Of a DNA stretch of 64,000 nt, positions 9,167-17,804 are shown in pieces. Each line of letters begins with the position of its first letter. The stretch's first letter is position 1. A model generated the notes under the pieces. It saw only the letters and a program-made list of their open reading frames with translations, was not told the DNA's origin and did no database searches. Source of the DNA: Verrucomicrobium sp. (GTDB taxonomy: Bacteria > Verrucomicrobiota > Verrucomicrobiia > Methylacidiphilales > GAS474); contig JAPWJX010000005.1 in the NCBI GenBank assembly GCA_028283855.1, positions 1 through 64,000 of the forward strand, in the 5' to 3' direction. Position numbers and translations under genes: made by a program.

Positions 9167-9468
9167 TCAGCACTCCCTCATTCGACAACCGCCCCGCCGC
9201 GTTGACAGGTCCCCGCGACAAGGCTTTGCGGGGTAAACCCGGCTACGCGGAAACCTTGAATCCGAAACGGCCAGACGGCCAATTTTGATTTTAGACCATG
9301 TTGCGTAAACGTAACAGGAGCCTTCCTGGGAGCTCTCCTTTTGCTTTGTGCCATGTATGCCTTTTGTTACATTACGTGCAACTTCTCGCGAAGTTGGACA
9401 AGCAAGGCCTCAACGCTACACAAATATTCGCCTTGTACAAAAGATTCGTAATCCTTGGAGATCATTCG
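9167..9468. promoter_or_regulatory. Divergent intergenic region between coq7 and the porin gene
   Basis: This 302-nt AT-richer spacer holds no ORF worth calling. Visible elements are an imperfect palindrome GTTGCGTAAACGTAAC (9300-9315), a perfect stem AACTTC-TCGC-GAAGTT (9380-9395), and a weak plus-strand promoter candidate TTGGAC (9394-9399), 17 bp, TACACA (9417-9422). A GGAG ribosome site lies just before the porin ATG at 9469. Porin genes are often under complex control, so the palindromes may be operators, but this is inference. Confidence 0.4.
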
Positions 9469-10638
9469 ATGAAAAAGTCGCTTCTCGCTCTCGCAGCACT
9501 GGGCGCATTCGCAGGCGTCGCACATGCACAGAGCAGCGTGACCCTGTACGGTATCATTGACGAAGGCTTCAACATCAACACCAATGCAGGTGGCAAGCAC
9601 CTGTACAACCTGTCCAGCGGTGTTCTGCAAGGCTCGCGTTGGGGCCTGCGTGGCACGGAAGATCTGGGCGGCGGTCTGAAGGCAATCTTCGTGTTGGAAA
9701 ACGGCTTTGACGTGAACAACGGCAAGCTGGGTCAAGGCGGCCTGATGTTCGGTCGTCAAGCTTACGTCGGTCTGTCGAGCCAGTTCGGTACGGTCACGCT
9801 GGGTCGTCAGTACGACTCCGTGGTCGACTACGTCGGTCCGCTGGAAGCCGGCGACCAATGGGGCGGCTACATCGCTGCTCACCCGGGCGACCTGGACAAC
9901 TTCAACAACGCGTACCGCACCAACAACACGGTCAAGTACACGAGCGCAAACTACGGCGGCCTGACGTTCGGCGGCACGTACAGCTTCGGCGGCGTCGCTG
10001 GCAACATCACGTCGAACCAGATCTGGTCGTTGGGCGCTGGCTACAACAACGGTCCCCTCGTTCTCGGCGTGGGTTACCTGAACGCACGTACGCCGGCAGC
10101 TTCGGGCGGCCTGTTCAACAACGGCGGTACGGCTGCAGCAGCAAACGCAGCAGTCACGTCGCCGGTCTACGCTGGCTTCGCTTCGGCTAACACGTATCAA
10201 GTGATCGGCGCAGGCGGTGCTTACACGTTCGGCGCGGCAACGGTCGGCGTGACGTACTCGAACGTTCGCTTCGGCAACCTGGGCTCGTCGTACGCTTCGC
10301 CGTTCCGCGGTCAGTCGGCTACGTTCAACAACGGCGAAGTCAACTTCAAGTATCAGTTGACCCCGGCATTGCTGGTCGGCGCAGCGTATGACTACACGCG
10401 CGGTGCTGAAATCAACGGCGGCTCGCGTGCTCAGTACCACCAAGGCGCAGTTGGCGTGGACTACTTCCTGTCGAAGCGTACCGACGTGTACGTGACGGGT
10501 GTCTACCAGCACGCTCTGGGCGATACGGTCAATGCAGCAGGCGCAACGGTCGACGCAACGGCTGGCATCAACGGTCTGACGGGTTCGTCGAACCAGAACC
10601 AGTTCACGGCTCGCGTCGGTATTCGCCACAAGTTCTAA
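9469..10638 (+). CDS. Gram-negative porin, Burkholderia OmpC-like type
   Basis: This is an outer-membrane trimeric beta-barrel channel for small hydrophilic solutes. The chosen ATG follows a GGAG site and gives a 389-residue precursor with a clear signal peptide (MKKSLLALAALGAFAG, cleavage after AHA near residue 20). The mature protein starts QSSVTLYG and contains alternating strand patterns, the motif SRWGLRGTEDLGGGLKA, and a terminal Phe (RHKF), the usual signal for barrel assembly. An upstream in-frame start at 9298 would destroy the signal peptide and is rejected. Codon use is strongly biased, as in highly expressed genes. Confidence 0.96.
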   Translation: MKKSLLALAALGAFAGVAHAQSSVTLYGIIDEGFNINTNAGGKHLYNLSSGVLQGSRWGLRGTEDLGGGLKAIFVLENGFDVNNGKLGQGGLMFGRQAYVGLSSQFGTVTLGRQYDSVVDYVGPLEAGDQWGGYIAAHPGDLDNFNNAYRTNNTVKYTSANYGGLTFGGTYSFGGVAGNITSNQIWSLGAGYNNGPLVLGVGYLNARTPAASGGLFNNGGTAAAANAAVTSPVYAGFASANTYQVIGAGGAYTFGAATVGVTYSNVRFGNLGSSYASPFRGQSATFNNGEVNFKYQLTPALLVGAAYDYTRGAEINGGSRAQYHQGAVGVDYFLSKRTDVYVTGVYQHALGDTVNAAGATVDATAGINGLTGSSNQNQFTARVGIRHKF

Positions 10639-10664
10639 TAAGTCGTAAAAAAGCAGTTTTCCTC

Positions 10665-10690
10665 AAAGGCGCCTTCGGGCGCCTTTTTTT
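10665..10690 (+). terminator. Rho-independent terminator after the porin gene
   Basis: A GC-rich stem AAAGGCGCC with a TTCG-type loop and its complement is followed by seven T residues, 27 nt after the porin stop codon. It is a textbook intrinsic terminator for the plus strand. Confidence 0.9.
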
Positions 10691-10751
10691 GATGGTTTTG
10701 CGCCGGCATGCAGCGTGGTGCTGGTTTGCGCCGAAGTGCGAGAATGCAAAA

Positions 10752-10780
10752 GGCCCGGCAGACTGAGCCTGGTCTGGGCT
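10752..10780 (-). terminator. Possible terminator after fadD
   Basis: An imperfect hairpin (GCCC..CAGAC pairing with GTCTGGGC) lies about 50 nt beyond the fadD stop. On the minus strand it is followed by a short CTTTT stretch. The stem contains a bulge and the T run is short, so this is a weak call. Nothing else is seen between the porin terminator and fadD. Confidence 0.35.
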
Positions 10781-10827
10781 TTCGTTCCGCGCCTTTTGTC
10801 GGCGTCTCTAAACCGTGAGATGCCTGT

Positions 10828-12501
10828 CTAGGCGCGGCCGTCGCGTAGTTCGCGACGCAGAATCTTGCCGACGTTGCTCTTCGGCAGTTCAGTGCGGAAC
10901 TCGATCGTCTTCGGGCGCTTGTAACCGGTCAACTGCAGCTTGCAATAGGCGAACACGTCGGCGTCCGTCAGCGCCGGGTCTTTCTTCACGACGAAGAGCT
11001 TCACCGCTTCGCCGGAATTCTGGTCGGGCACGCCGACCGCGGCCACTTCGAACACGCCCGGCAATTTCGCCACCACGTCTTCGATCTCGTTGGGGTAGAC
11101 GTTGAAGCCCGACACCAGAATCATGTCCTTCTTGCGATCGACGATCTTGACGTAACCGCGCTCGTTCATCACGCCGACATCGCCCGATTTGAAGAAGCCG
11201 TCGGGCGTCATGACCTTGGCCGTTTCATCCGGACGATTCCAGTAGCCCGCCATCACCTGCGGACCACGGATGCAAATTTCACCCGGTTGACCGAGCGGGA
11301 CTTCGACGCCTTCGTCGTCACGGATCGACACCTCGGTGGACGGCATCGGCAAGCCGATCGTGCCGCTATATTCGGTGACGGTGGCCGGATTGCAGGTCAC
11401 ACAAGGCGAGGTCTCCGACAGACCGTAGCCCTCGATAATCGGCGTACGCGTAAGTTCGAACCAGCGTCTGGCGACGGCTTCCTGAACGGCCATACCGCCG
11501 CCGTTTGCCGCGATCAGCTTGGAAAAGTCGAGCTTGTGAAAGTCCGGGCTGTTCAACAGTGCGTTATAGAGCGTGTTGACGGCCGGGAAAGTCGTGATCG
11601 GATAGCCCTCCAACGCCTTGATGGTGCCGGGTATGTCGCGCGGATTCGGAATCAGCAAGCCCAGACCGCCGGTGCGGATCGTCAGCAGCCCGCAAACGGT
11701 GAGCGCAAAGATGTGATAAAGCGGCAGCGCGACGACCGTGATGAACTGGCCGATATCCGGACGATTCGCGCGCACCGGGTCGAGCCAGACCTCGGACTGC
11801 AGCACGTTGGCGATCAGGTTCCGGTGCAGCAGCGTCGCGCCTTTGGCGACACCCGTCGTACCGCCGGTGTACTGGAGAAAAGCGATGTCGTCCGGACCCT
11901 GCTGAACCGGCTTGAAACTCTGCCGGCCACCTTCGGCAATCGCGGTATTGAACTTGACGTGACCCGGCAAGCTCCACTCGGGCACCATCTTTTTCACGCG
12001 GCGCACGACGAAATTCACCAGCGTGCCTTTCAGCCCCATCAGATCGCCCATTGCCGCGACGACGACATGCTTGATGGCCGTATTGCGCACGATCGCCTGC
12101 AAGGTGACGGCGAAGTTTTCCAGCAGAACGATTGCTTCGGCGCCACTGTCCTTGAGCTGATGTTCCAGTTCGCGCGGCGTGTAAAGCGGATTGACGTTCA
12201 CCACCACATAACCCGCTCGAAGGATCGCCGCGATAGCCACGGGATACTGCAGCACGTTCGGCATCATGATCGCGATGCGGGCGCCGCGGGCGAGCCCCTT
12301 TGTCTGGAACCACGCAGCGAGTTTGAGTGAAAGCGCATCGAGTTCGCCGTAACTGATCTCTGCGCCCATACAGGTGAACGCCGGTTTCGCGCGATGCTCG
12401 CGAAAGGCCTCTTCGAGCAGTTGACCGACCGACGTATAACGGCTCGTATCGATTTCTGCGGGAACGCCGGGCGGATAAGATTTCAGCCAGATTTTGTCCA
12501 T
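10828..12501 (-). CDS. fadD: Long-chain-fatty-acid--CoA ligase
   Basis: This cytoplasmic, membrane-associated enzyme activates fatty acids to acyl-CoA through an acyl-adenylate, feeding beta-oxidation. The 557-residue protein shows the ANL superfamily motifs in order: the P-loop-like YTGGTTGVAKGA, the LPLYHIFALT region, the A5 motif EGYGLSETSP, the SGDVG aspartate motif, and the C-terminal domain with the catalytic lysine in the KSNVGKILRREL segment. Length and motifs match FadD of Burkholderia. A strong AAGGAGGAG ribosome site precedes the ATG. It is a single gene, not overlapping its neighbours. Confidence 0.95.
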   Translation of the reverse strand: MDKIWLKSYPPGVPAEIDTSRYTSVGQLLEEAFREHRAKPAFTCMGAEISYGELDALSLKLAAWFQTKGLARGARIAIMMPNVLQYPVAIAAILRAGYVVVNVNPLYTPRELEHQLKDSGAEAIVLLENFAVTLQAIVRNTAIKHVVVAAMGDLMGLKGTLVNFVVRRVKKMVPEWSLPGHVKFNTAIAEGGRQSFKPVQQGPDDIAFLQYTGGTTGVAKGATLLHRNLIANVLQSEVWLDPVRANRPDIGQFITVVALPLYHIFALTVCGLLTIRTGGLGLLIPNPRDIPGTIKALEGYPITTFPAVNTLYNALLNSPDFHKLDFSKLIAANGGGMAVQEAVARRWFELTRTPIIEGYGLSETSPCVTCNPATVTEYSGTIGLPMPSTEVSIRDDEGVEVPLGQPGEICIRGPQVMAGYWNRPDETAKVMTPDGFFKSGDVGVMNERGYVKIVDRKKDMILVSGFNVYPNEIEDVVAKLPGVFEVAAVGVPDQNSGEAVKLFVVKKDPALTDADVFAYCKLQLTGYKRPKTIEFRTELPKSNVGKILRRELRDGRA

Positions 12502-12590
12502 GCAGCGTCTCCTCCTTTATTTTCGAATGGTCGTGCTAAAAACGCATCGTAGCATGGGCACCTCGGTGCAATTCGCGAAAAAGGGTGCGG

Positions 12591-14726
12591 TTAGACGGCG
12601 GCCTCCAACCCGCGGTGAGCGGCTTTCGTGCTGCTTTCGCGCGGCGCTCGGGCGGCCTCGACTTCGACGAGGCAATCGTAAAAAGTGGCCGAGCCGCCGA
12701 GGTCGGTGAGCGCCTGGCTCGTCACCTGATTGGCGTTGCAACCGTCCGGCGCGAGTTTTTTCCACCAGATCGACAAGCCGACCACGAGCCCTTCGCGCGC
12801 TCGATCGGTGACGCGTACGCGAGCCTGCATCGAACCGCGATCGTTGAAGATGCGCACTTGCTCGCCGTCGACGATCTCGCGGTATCGCGCGTCGAGCGGA
12901 TGCATGTCGAGGTGCGGTTCGCCTTCGGTCGAACGGAGACTTTCGACGTTGACGAAAGTACTGTTGAGGAAATTGCGCGCCGGCGGCGAGATCATCGCGA
13001 GTGGGTAGCGAGCGGCAAGTTCGGGCGCGCCGTCGGCTGATTCGTAGGGCGCGAGGTAATCGGGCAGCGGCTCGAGTCCCTGCTGGGCGAGCCGCTCACT
13101 ATAGAACTCGCATTTGCCCGACGGCGTGCGGAAGCCGCCTTCGGCAAACGGTGCGTCAGCTAGTTTGAGTTGTGCCCAACCGGTTTTTTTCAGCGATGCC
13201 CAATCGACTCCGTCGAGCGTCGGGTCTTGCCAGCGAAATGCCGCCTGTGCCACGGCCTCGTCGCTTTCGTACAGCGCAGGCTCGTCAAGCCCCATGTACC
13301 GCGCGATGCCCCGAAAAATTTCCGTGTTGGGGCGCGCTTCGCCCAGTGGCGCGATCGCCGGCTCGTTCAGCATGACGTACGTGTGGCCGTACGACTTGTG
13401 CACGTCGAGGTGCTCGAGTTGCGTCGTGGCCGGCAAAAGCAGATCGGCGTAGTCGGCGGTGTCGGTCTGAAAATGCTCGAGCACGATGGTGAACAGGTCG
13501 TCCCGGGCGAAGCCTTCGGCGACACGCACCGAGTCGGGCGCGACGGCCACCGGGTTCGAGTTGTAGACGATCACGGCTTCGACTTTGGGACCGAACTCGG
13601 TGTCGCCCGGGTGCAGCAGCGCGTCGCCGATCGCATTCATATTGATGACACGAGGTATTTTGGCCGGCCATCCAGGCATCAGGTCGGGACGTTGCAGCGC
13701 GTGGGAATCGACCGGCGCCCATCCGCCCGATGACAGCAACACGCCACCCGCTCGTTCGCGCCACGCTCCGGTCAAAGACGGCAGGCTGGCGATCGCGCGG
13801 ACGGCGTTGCCGCCGCCTCGCACTCGCTGCAGACCGTAGTTCATCCTGATCGCGGCTTTTTTCGTGCTGCCGTAGAGGCGCGCGAGGTCCACGATGGTTT
13901 GCGCTTCGATCCCGCAGATGTCCGCCACACGCGCGGGCGGATAGTCGAGCGCGCGGGCGCTGAGCTCGTCGAAGCCTACCGTATGAGCGGCGATGTACGC
14001 GTGATCCAGCAGGTTTTCGACGATCAGCACGTGCATCAGGCCGAGCGCCAGGGCGCCGTCCGTGCCGGGTCTGAGCGCAATGTGTTGATGACATTTTTCC
14101 GCGGTCAGCGAGCGGTATGGATCGATCGCGATCAGGCGCGCGCCGTTCCGCTTGGCTTCCTGTGCGCGGGTCCAGAAATGCAGATTCGAAGCGATCGGGT
14201 TGGCGCCCCAGATCAGAATGACCTCGCTCTCGGCAAAAAACTCGCTGTGCATGCCGATGTTCGCGCCATAGGTGTACTTCAGGCCAGCGGCGCCGGCGGC
14301 TGCGCAGATGGTCCGATCGAGCTGCGACGCGCCGAGCTTGTGAAAGAAGCGTTGCGCGATGCTGTCGCCTTGCACGAGGCCCATCGTGCCGGCGTAGCTA
14401 TAGGGGACGATGGCTTCCGGTGCGCGAACCGCGATTTCTGCGAGCCGCGTTGCGGCGATGGTCAACGCTTCGTCCCAGCTGATCGGCTCGAAGCGTCCCT
14501 CGCCTTTGGGGCCGACGCGCTTCATCGGCGTGGTCAAGCGGTTCGGATGATAGACGCGCTCGGCGTAACGGCTGACTTTCGTGCATAGCGCGCCTTGCGT
14601 GGGAGGATGATCGGGGTCGCCGAGTACCTTGATGGCACGGCCATTGTCGAGCACGACGCGCATCGCGCACGTGTCCGGGCAATCGTGCGGGCAAACCGCT
14701 CGAGCGAATTCGGAAGGAGCATTCAT
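12591..14726 (-). CDS. Molybdopterin-dependent oxidoreductase with an N-terminal [4Fe-4S] domain
   Basis: This is a cytoplasmic member of the bis-MGD (DMSO reductase) superfamily. The substrate is unknown. From the ATG at 14724-14726 the protein has 711 residues. The N-terminal iron-sulfur site is complete (Cys12, Cys16, Cys20 and Cys48, the CPHDCPDTC pattern plus GALC). Further on come the LIWGANPIASN, VYNSNPVAVAPD and LLLPATTQLEH segments typical of the catalytic subunit, then the C-terminal dinucleotide-binding domain. There is no Tat signal. A TTG six codons upstream (14744) is in frame but lies at the suspected genome boundary, so I prefer the ATG. No partner subunit or cofactor gene is adjacent. 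Confidence 0.9.
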   Translation of the reverse strand: MNAPSEFARAVCPHDCPDTCAMRVVLDNGRAIKVLGDPDHPPTQGALCTKVSRYAERVYHPNRLTTPMKRVGPKGEGRFEPISWDEALTIAATRLAEIAVRAPEAIVPYSYAGTMGLVQGDSIAQRFFHKLGASQLDRTICAAAGAAGLKYTYGANIGMHSEFFAESEVILIWGANPIASNLHFWTRAQEAKRNGARLIAIDPYRSLTAEKCHQHIALRPGTDGALALGLMHVLIVENLLDHAYIAAHTVGFDELSARALDYPPARVADICGIEAQTIVDLARLYGSTKKAAIRMNYGLQRVRGGGNAVRAIASLPSLTGAWRERAGGVLLSSGGWAPVDSHALQRPDLMPGWPAKIPRVINMNAIGDALLHPGDTEFGPKVEAVIVYNSNPVAVAPDSVRVAEGFARDDLFTIVLEHFQTDTADYADLLLPATTQLEHLDVHKSYGHTYVMLNEPAIAPLGEARPNTEIFRGIARYMGLDEPALYESDEAVAQAAFRWQDPTLDGVDWASLKKTGWAQLKLADAPFAEGGFRTPSGKCEFYSERLAQQGLEPLPDYLAPYESADGAPELAARYPLAMISPPARNFLNSTFVNVESLRSTEGEPHLDMHPLDARYREIVDGEQVRIFNDRGSMQARVRVTDRAREGLVVGLSIWWKKLAPDGCNANQVTSQALTDLGGSATFYDCLVEVEAARAPRESSTKAAHRGLEAAV

Positions 14727-14740
14727 CGGCGATGGGTCCG

Positions 14741-14962
14741 TCAAACCGCCTCCGGGTTGATTGGCACCGGCTGGGCGGTCACCTCGGGATCGTTCGGCGC
14801 GGGCTTGGCTTCCTTCTTGGGAGTCTTCTTTTTCAGGAAGCCGCCCAGGAGGGATTTAAGGGAGGAAGGCTTTTTCTCCGCCTTTGCCTCGGAAGAAGTC
14901 TTTTTCTTGGCCTTGGGCTTGTCGTCGCCTTTGCCTGCCCCGGAAGTCGATTTTTTCGCCAT
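14741..14962 (-). CDS. Small Lys/Ala-rich protein of unknown function
   Basis: This 73-residue, strongly basic, low-complexity protein has Lys-Lys-rich N-terminal and central parts (KPKAKKKTS, KKKTPKKEAKP) around a short hydrophobic piece (SLKSLLGGFL), and an acidic/Pro tail. The ATG has a good AGAGGA site. I do not recognise a family; it could bind nucleic acid or be disordered. Codon use (TCC, CTC, CTT) resembles the genes to its right, not the Burkholderia genes to its left. Its stop lies only 14 nt before the molybdopterin gene start, which is where I place the genome boundary. Confidence 0.55.
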   Translation of the reverse strand: MAKKSTSGAGKGDDKPKAKKKTSSEAKAEKKPSSLKSLLGGFLKKKTPKKEAKPAPNDPEVTAQPVPINPEAV

Positions 14963-15125
14963 AGTTCCTCTAAAAAATCAGTTCGTCGCGTTGGACGCCC
15001 CGGACGGTAGCATAACACCTAAGGCCGCAAAGAAGTTTTGGGTCACAGCCGGAATATAACGCATGTCCCGCCTTTTGCTTGATAAAGATTTGCGCCGCCC
15101 GGCCTTGCTGGTACCGTCCCCGCCG

Positions 15126-16217
15126 ATGGTTTCCCGGCTCCTTTTTCTCCTGGCCGCCCTCTCTTTTGCGGCGGTGGGGACCCCCGCGTCCGCGGCCCTG
15201 GTCTGGCGGCCGGGGGAGGGGTGGGTCGACGAGACGACCGGTTCCGGCCTTTCCGCCTCCAGCTCCCGCGACCAGCTGGACATCGCCAAGAAACTGGAAG
15301 CCCAACAGAAGTGGGACGACGCCTTGAAGGCCTACCAAATCGTGGTCCGAAAATGGCCGCTCTCCTTCTTCGCCCCGGAAGCCCAATACAAGATCGGCTG
15401 GTGCCTGGAGCAGAAGGGGAAGTATCTGGACGCCTACAAGGCTTACGACAAGATGGTCGAGAAATACCCCGCCAGCACCTTCTTCGAGCAGGCGCTGGAC
15501 CGGGAATTCGCCATCGGCAACCTCTACCTGGCGGGCGAGCCCCAGCGCATGGCTGGCATCCCCATGGGGCCCTCCATGGAAAAGGCGGCGGAAATCTTCC
15601 AGAGCGTCATCAAGGCCGCCCCCTACGGGAAAAACGCCGCCCAGGCCCAGTTCAAGATCGGCCTGGCCCATGAGAAGGAGAAGAAGTGGACGGAGGCCGT
15701 CAGCGCCTACACCAAGATCCTGGACAAATATCCGGGCAACCCCATCGCCGCCGACGCGCAATACCAGATCGGCTACGCCTGGTTCTGCTCCGCCAGCGCC
15801 GCCGATTACGACCAGAGCGCCGCGCAAAAGGCCGTCGAGGCGTTCGAGGACTTCATCGTCCGCTTCCCGGCCAGCGAAAAGGTCGCCGCGGCCAACACCC
15901 ACATCCAGACGCTCAAGTCCCGCCAGATCCAGGGCAGCTTCAACATCGCCCGCTTCTACGAGAAGCAGAAGAACTACAAGGCTGCCTACATCTATTACAG
16001 CGACGTGGTCCGCCGCAACCCGGACTCCCAGCTGGCCGCCGAATCCCAAAAGAAGATCGCCATCCTGCGCCCCCTCATCGGCCAGAACAGCGACGAGAAG
16101 ACGCCCGAGTCCCAGGTCGACGCCCCCGCCGTGCCGAAGACGCCCGCCGACCGCGGCGTCGAGCCCGCTTCCGCCCCCGTCTCCGGCACATCGGACTCCC
16201 CCCTTCCCACCCCATGA
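15126..16217 (+). CDS. BamD-like tetratricopeptide-repeat envelope protein
   Basis: This resembles BamD/YfiO and related TPR proteins that help insert beta-barrel proteins into the outer membrane. The chosen ATG gives a signal peptide (MVSRLLFLLAALSFAA, cleavage near ASA), but there is no lipobox Cys, unlike classical BamD. Several TPR-like helical pairs follow, such as AKKLEAQQKWDDALKAYQ, YKIGWCLEQKGKYLDAYKAY and ARFYEKQKNYKAAYIYYSD. The last 40 residues are Pro/Ala-rich. An earlier ATG (15063) would bury the signal peptide. It overlaps the LptE-like gene by 4 nt, suggesting an outer-membrane biogenesis operon. At 363 residues it is longer than E. coli BamD, so the exact role is tentative. 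Confidence 0.75.
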   Translation: MVSRLLFLLAALSFAAVGTPASAALVWRPGEGWVDETTGSGLSASSSRDQLDIAKKLEAQQKWDDALKAYQIVVRKWPLSFFAPEAQYKIGWCLEQKGKYLDAYKAYDKMVEKYPASTFFEQALDREFAIGNLYLAGEPQRMAGIPMGPSMEKAAEIFQSVIKAAPYGKNAAQAQFKIGLAHEKEKKWTEAVSAYTKILDKYPGNPIAADAQYQIGYAWFCSASAADYDQSAAQKAVEAFEDFIVRFPASEKVAAANTHIQTLKSRQIQGSFNIARFYEKQKNYKAAYIYYSDVVRRNPDSQLAAESQKKIAILRPLIGQNSDEKTPESQVDAPAVPKTPADRGVEPASAPVSGTSDSPLPTP

Positions 16218-16735
16218 AAAACGCCTCCCTTCGTCTCCTCGCCTTCCTGGTCCTCCTTTCCGTCCTGGGCGGCTGCGCCGGCTACCGGCTGGGCAGCATC
16301 GGCGGAAAGAACATCCAGGGGGTCAACTCGATCTACATTCCGGTAGTCAAGAACCGCACCCTGGAGCCCAGCATCGACGTGGCGACGACCGCCGCCATCA
16401 TCCGCGCCTTCGATCAGGACGGCACCGTGGCCACCTCCCAGAACGAGGCCGCCGACGGCGTGCTGGAAATCATGCTGACCGAAGTGCGCCGCCAGATCCT
16501 GCAGCCGGAGCAGCTCGACGCGCAGGCGGGCAACCAATTCCAGATCGTCCTGGTGGCCCACGTCAGCTTCTTCAACCGCAAAACGGGCCGGAAGGTGATC
16601 CAGGACGCCGCCGTCTCCGGCAGCAACTCCTACTTCGTGGGCCGGGACCAAGTGGAGGCGGAGCGCCAGGCCGTCCCCATGGCGGAGCAGGACCTGGCCA
16701 AGAAGATCGTCTCCCTCGTCGTCGAGGGGTGGTAG
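16214..16735 (+). CDS. lptE: LptE-family outer-membrane lipoprotein
   Basis: LptE is the lipoprotein plug of the LptD barrel that places lipopolysaccharide in the outer leaflet. This 173-residue protein has a lipoprotein signal with the lipobox LGGC, then the family opening GYRLGS and the IYIPVVKNRTLEPSIDV segment typical of the LptE fold. The later part (VLVAHVSFFNRKTGRKV, then AMAEQDLAKKIV-like helix) matches the end of the domain. It is translationally coupled (ATGA) to the BamD-like gene, which supports an envelope role. Remote family members are weakly conserved, so the symbol is given with some reserve. Confidence 0.78.
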   Translation: MKNASLRLLAFLVLLSVLGGCAGYRLGSIGGKNIQGVNSIYIPVVKNRTLEPSIDVATTAAIIRAFDQDGTVATSQNEAADGVLEIMLTEVRRQILQPEQLDAQAGNQFQIVLVAHVSFFNRKTGRKVIQDAAVSGSNSYFVGRDQVEAERQAVPMAEQDLAKKIVSLVVEGW

Positions 16736-16738
16736 ATC

Positions 16739-17728
16739 TTACAGAAGAAGGCCCTGCGGCGTCTGGTGGACGTGGGCGTTCTCCTCTTCCCCGGCGATCT
16801 CCCGGCTGAGCCGGAGCAGCTCCCGGTCCCCGGCGTCGGCCAGGAAATCGGCCACCGCGCGGTGCACGCCGTCCTTTTTTAAGCGCAGGCCATGCCGCTC
16901 CGCCAAAAGATGAGGGCGGTGAACGTAGATGGCGAAAAGGGTTTCCAGGCAGGCGCCGCGGTCCTGATAGAGCCGGTCCAGGGAAGGGGCGCGGCGGACC
17001 GCCTTTTCGATCCCCGCCTCCAGTTCGGCGAAGGCCTTCGCCGTCTTTTCCTCCCGGAAGGCCGGGGGGCGGCCCTCGCCGGGAGCGGCCAGGGCGTCGA
17101 CCAGCCGCGTCAGAAGATTCTGCAAGTGGAACGCCTGGCGGCGGCTGCCGACCAGCTTTGGATAGCGCTGCGCGGCGGGCGCGGCGATTTCCTGCCAGAG
17201 GGCCTGGCCGTCCAGCCACGCCTCCGTTACCAGCCCGGCGTCCAGGCCGCTTTCCAAATCCAGGAGGAGCCGGGCCAGGCGGCGGCCCCAGGAAGCGGCG
17301 CCCGCCTCCGGCAGCCCCTTGCGGCCCTGGAGAATTTCCCGCACGGGATCGGAGAGCTCCAGGCCGTTGAACTCCGGGTGCTTCATTTCCAGCTCCAGCG
17401 CCACGCGGAGGCTCTGCGCGTCGGGGTCGAAGCCGCCGTGGTCCGCCATCAGGCGGTCCAGCGCCTCCGTCCCGGCGCGGCCGAAGGCGGGATGCCCCAG
17501 CGCGTCGGAGAGGACCAGGACCTCCGCCACAGACTCGTTGAGCAGGAGGCGCTCCGCCAGGATGCGGGCGATCGAGGCGGCTTGGAGGGCGTAGAAGAGG
17601 CGGCTGGGGAGCAGCTCGCCCGCCGGGTCGAGGAAGAGCTCGCTCTTTCGGTCCAGCTGGCGGAAGGCGCGGGAGTGGAGGATGCGGTCCCGGTCCTGTT
17701 GGGCGGAGAAGGCCACGGCTTTTTTCAC
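16739..17728 (-). CDS. dGTPase-like HD-superfamily protein with replaced metal ligands (likely inactive)
   Basis: The N-terminal part reads like a bacterial deoxyguanosinetriphosphate triphosphohydrolase: QDRDRILHSRAFRQL (11-25), then RLF..LQAASIARILA, LGHPAFGRAG (77-86) and GGFDPDAQSLR (98-108). The catalytic residues of the family are not there, however. The His of the usual RLTHTLEV motif is Tyr46, the HD pair before LGHP is Asp75-Ala76, and the His in the usual FxHN segment is Pro102. It therefore should not bind the catalytic metal. The 329-residue protein is slightly short for the family and C-terminally divergent. It may be a regulatory or structural paralogue. It is divergent from the M16 peptidase gene. 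Confidence 0.75.
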   Translation of the reverse strand: MKKAVAFSAQQDRDRILHSRAFRQLDRKSELFLDPAGELLPSRLFYALQAASIARILAERLLLNESVAEVLVLSDALGHPAFGRAGTEALDRLMADHGGFDPDAQSLRVALELEMKHPEFNGLELSDPVREILQGRKGLPEAGAASWGRRLARLLLDLESGLDAGLVTEAWLDGQALWQEIAAPAAQRYPKLVGSRRQAFHLQNLLTRLVDALAAPGEGRPPAFREEKTAKAFAELEAGIEKAVRRAPSLDRLYQDRGACLETLFAIYVHRPHLLAERHGLRLKKDGVHRAVADFLADAGDRELLRLSREIAGEEENAHVHQTPQGLLL

Positions 17729-17770
17729 GCGCTCCCCAGCGTGGCGTGGAAGCGCCCCGGGGGCAAGAAT

Positions 17771-17798
17771 TTGACACCGCTTTAGGTTTGGCCATCGT
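17771..17798 (+). promoter_or_regulatory. Candidate promoter immediately before the M16 peptidase gene
   Basis: A consensus -35 box TTGACA (17771-17776) is followed, after 16 bp, by a poor -10 box CATCGT (17793-17798). Transcription would start at or within a base or two of the GTG at 17805, so the message would have almost no leader. The weak -10 makes this tentative. Confidence 0.3.
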
Positions 17799-17804
17799 TC
17801 GGAT

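Noticed and set aside
14727-14744. TTG start giving six extra residues to the molybdopterin oxidoreductase
   Set aside because: The extra codons lie at the suspected genome boundary and there is a natural ATG at 14,726 followed closely by the iron-sulfur motif.
14700-15100. Genomic island or phage insertion at the boundary of the two halves
   Set aside because: No integrase, transposase, tRNA end, direct repeat or inverted repeat could be found there.
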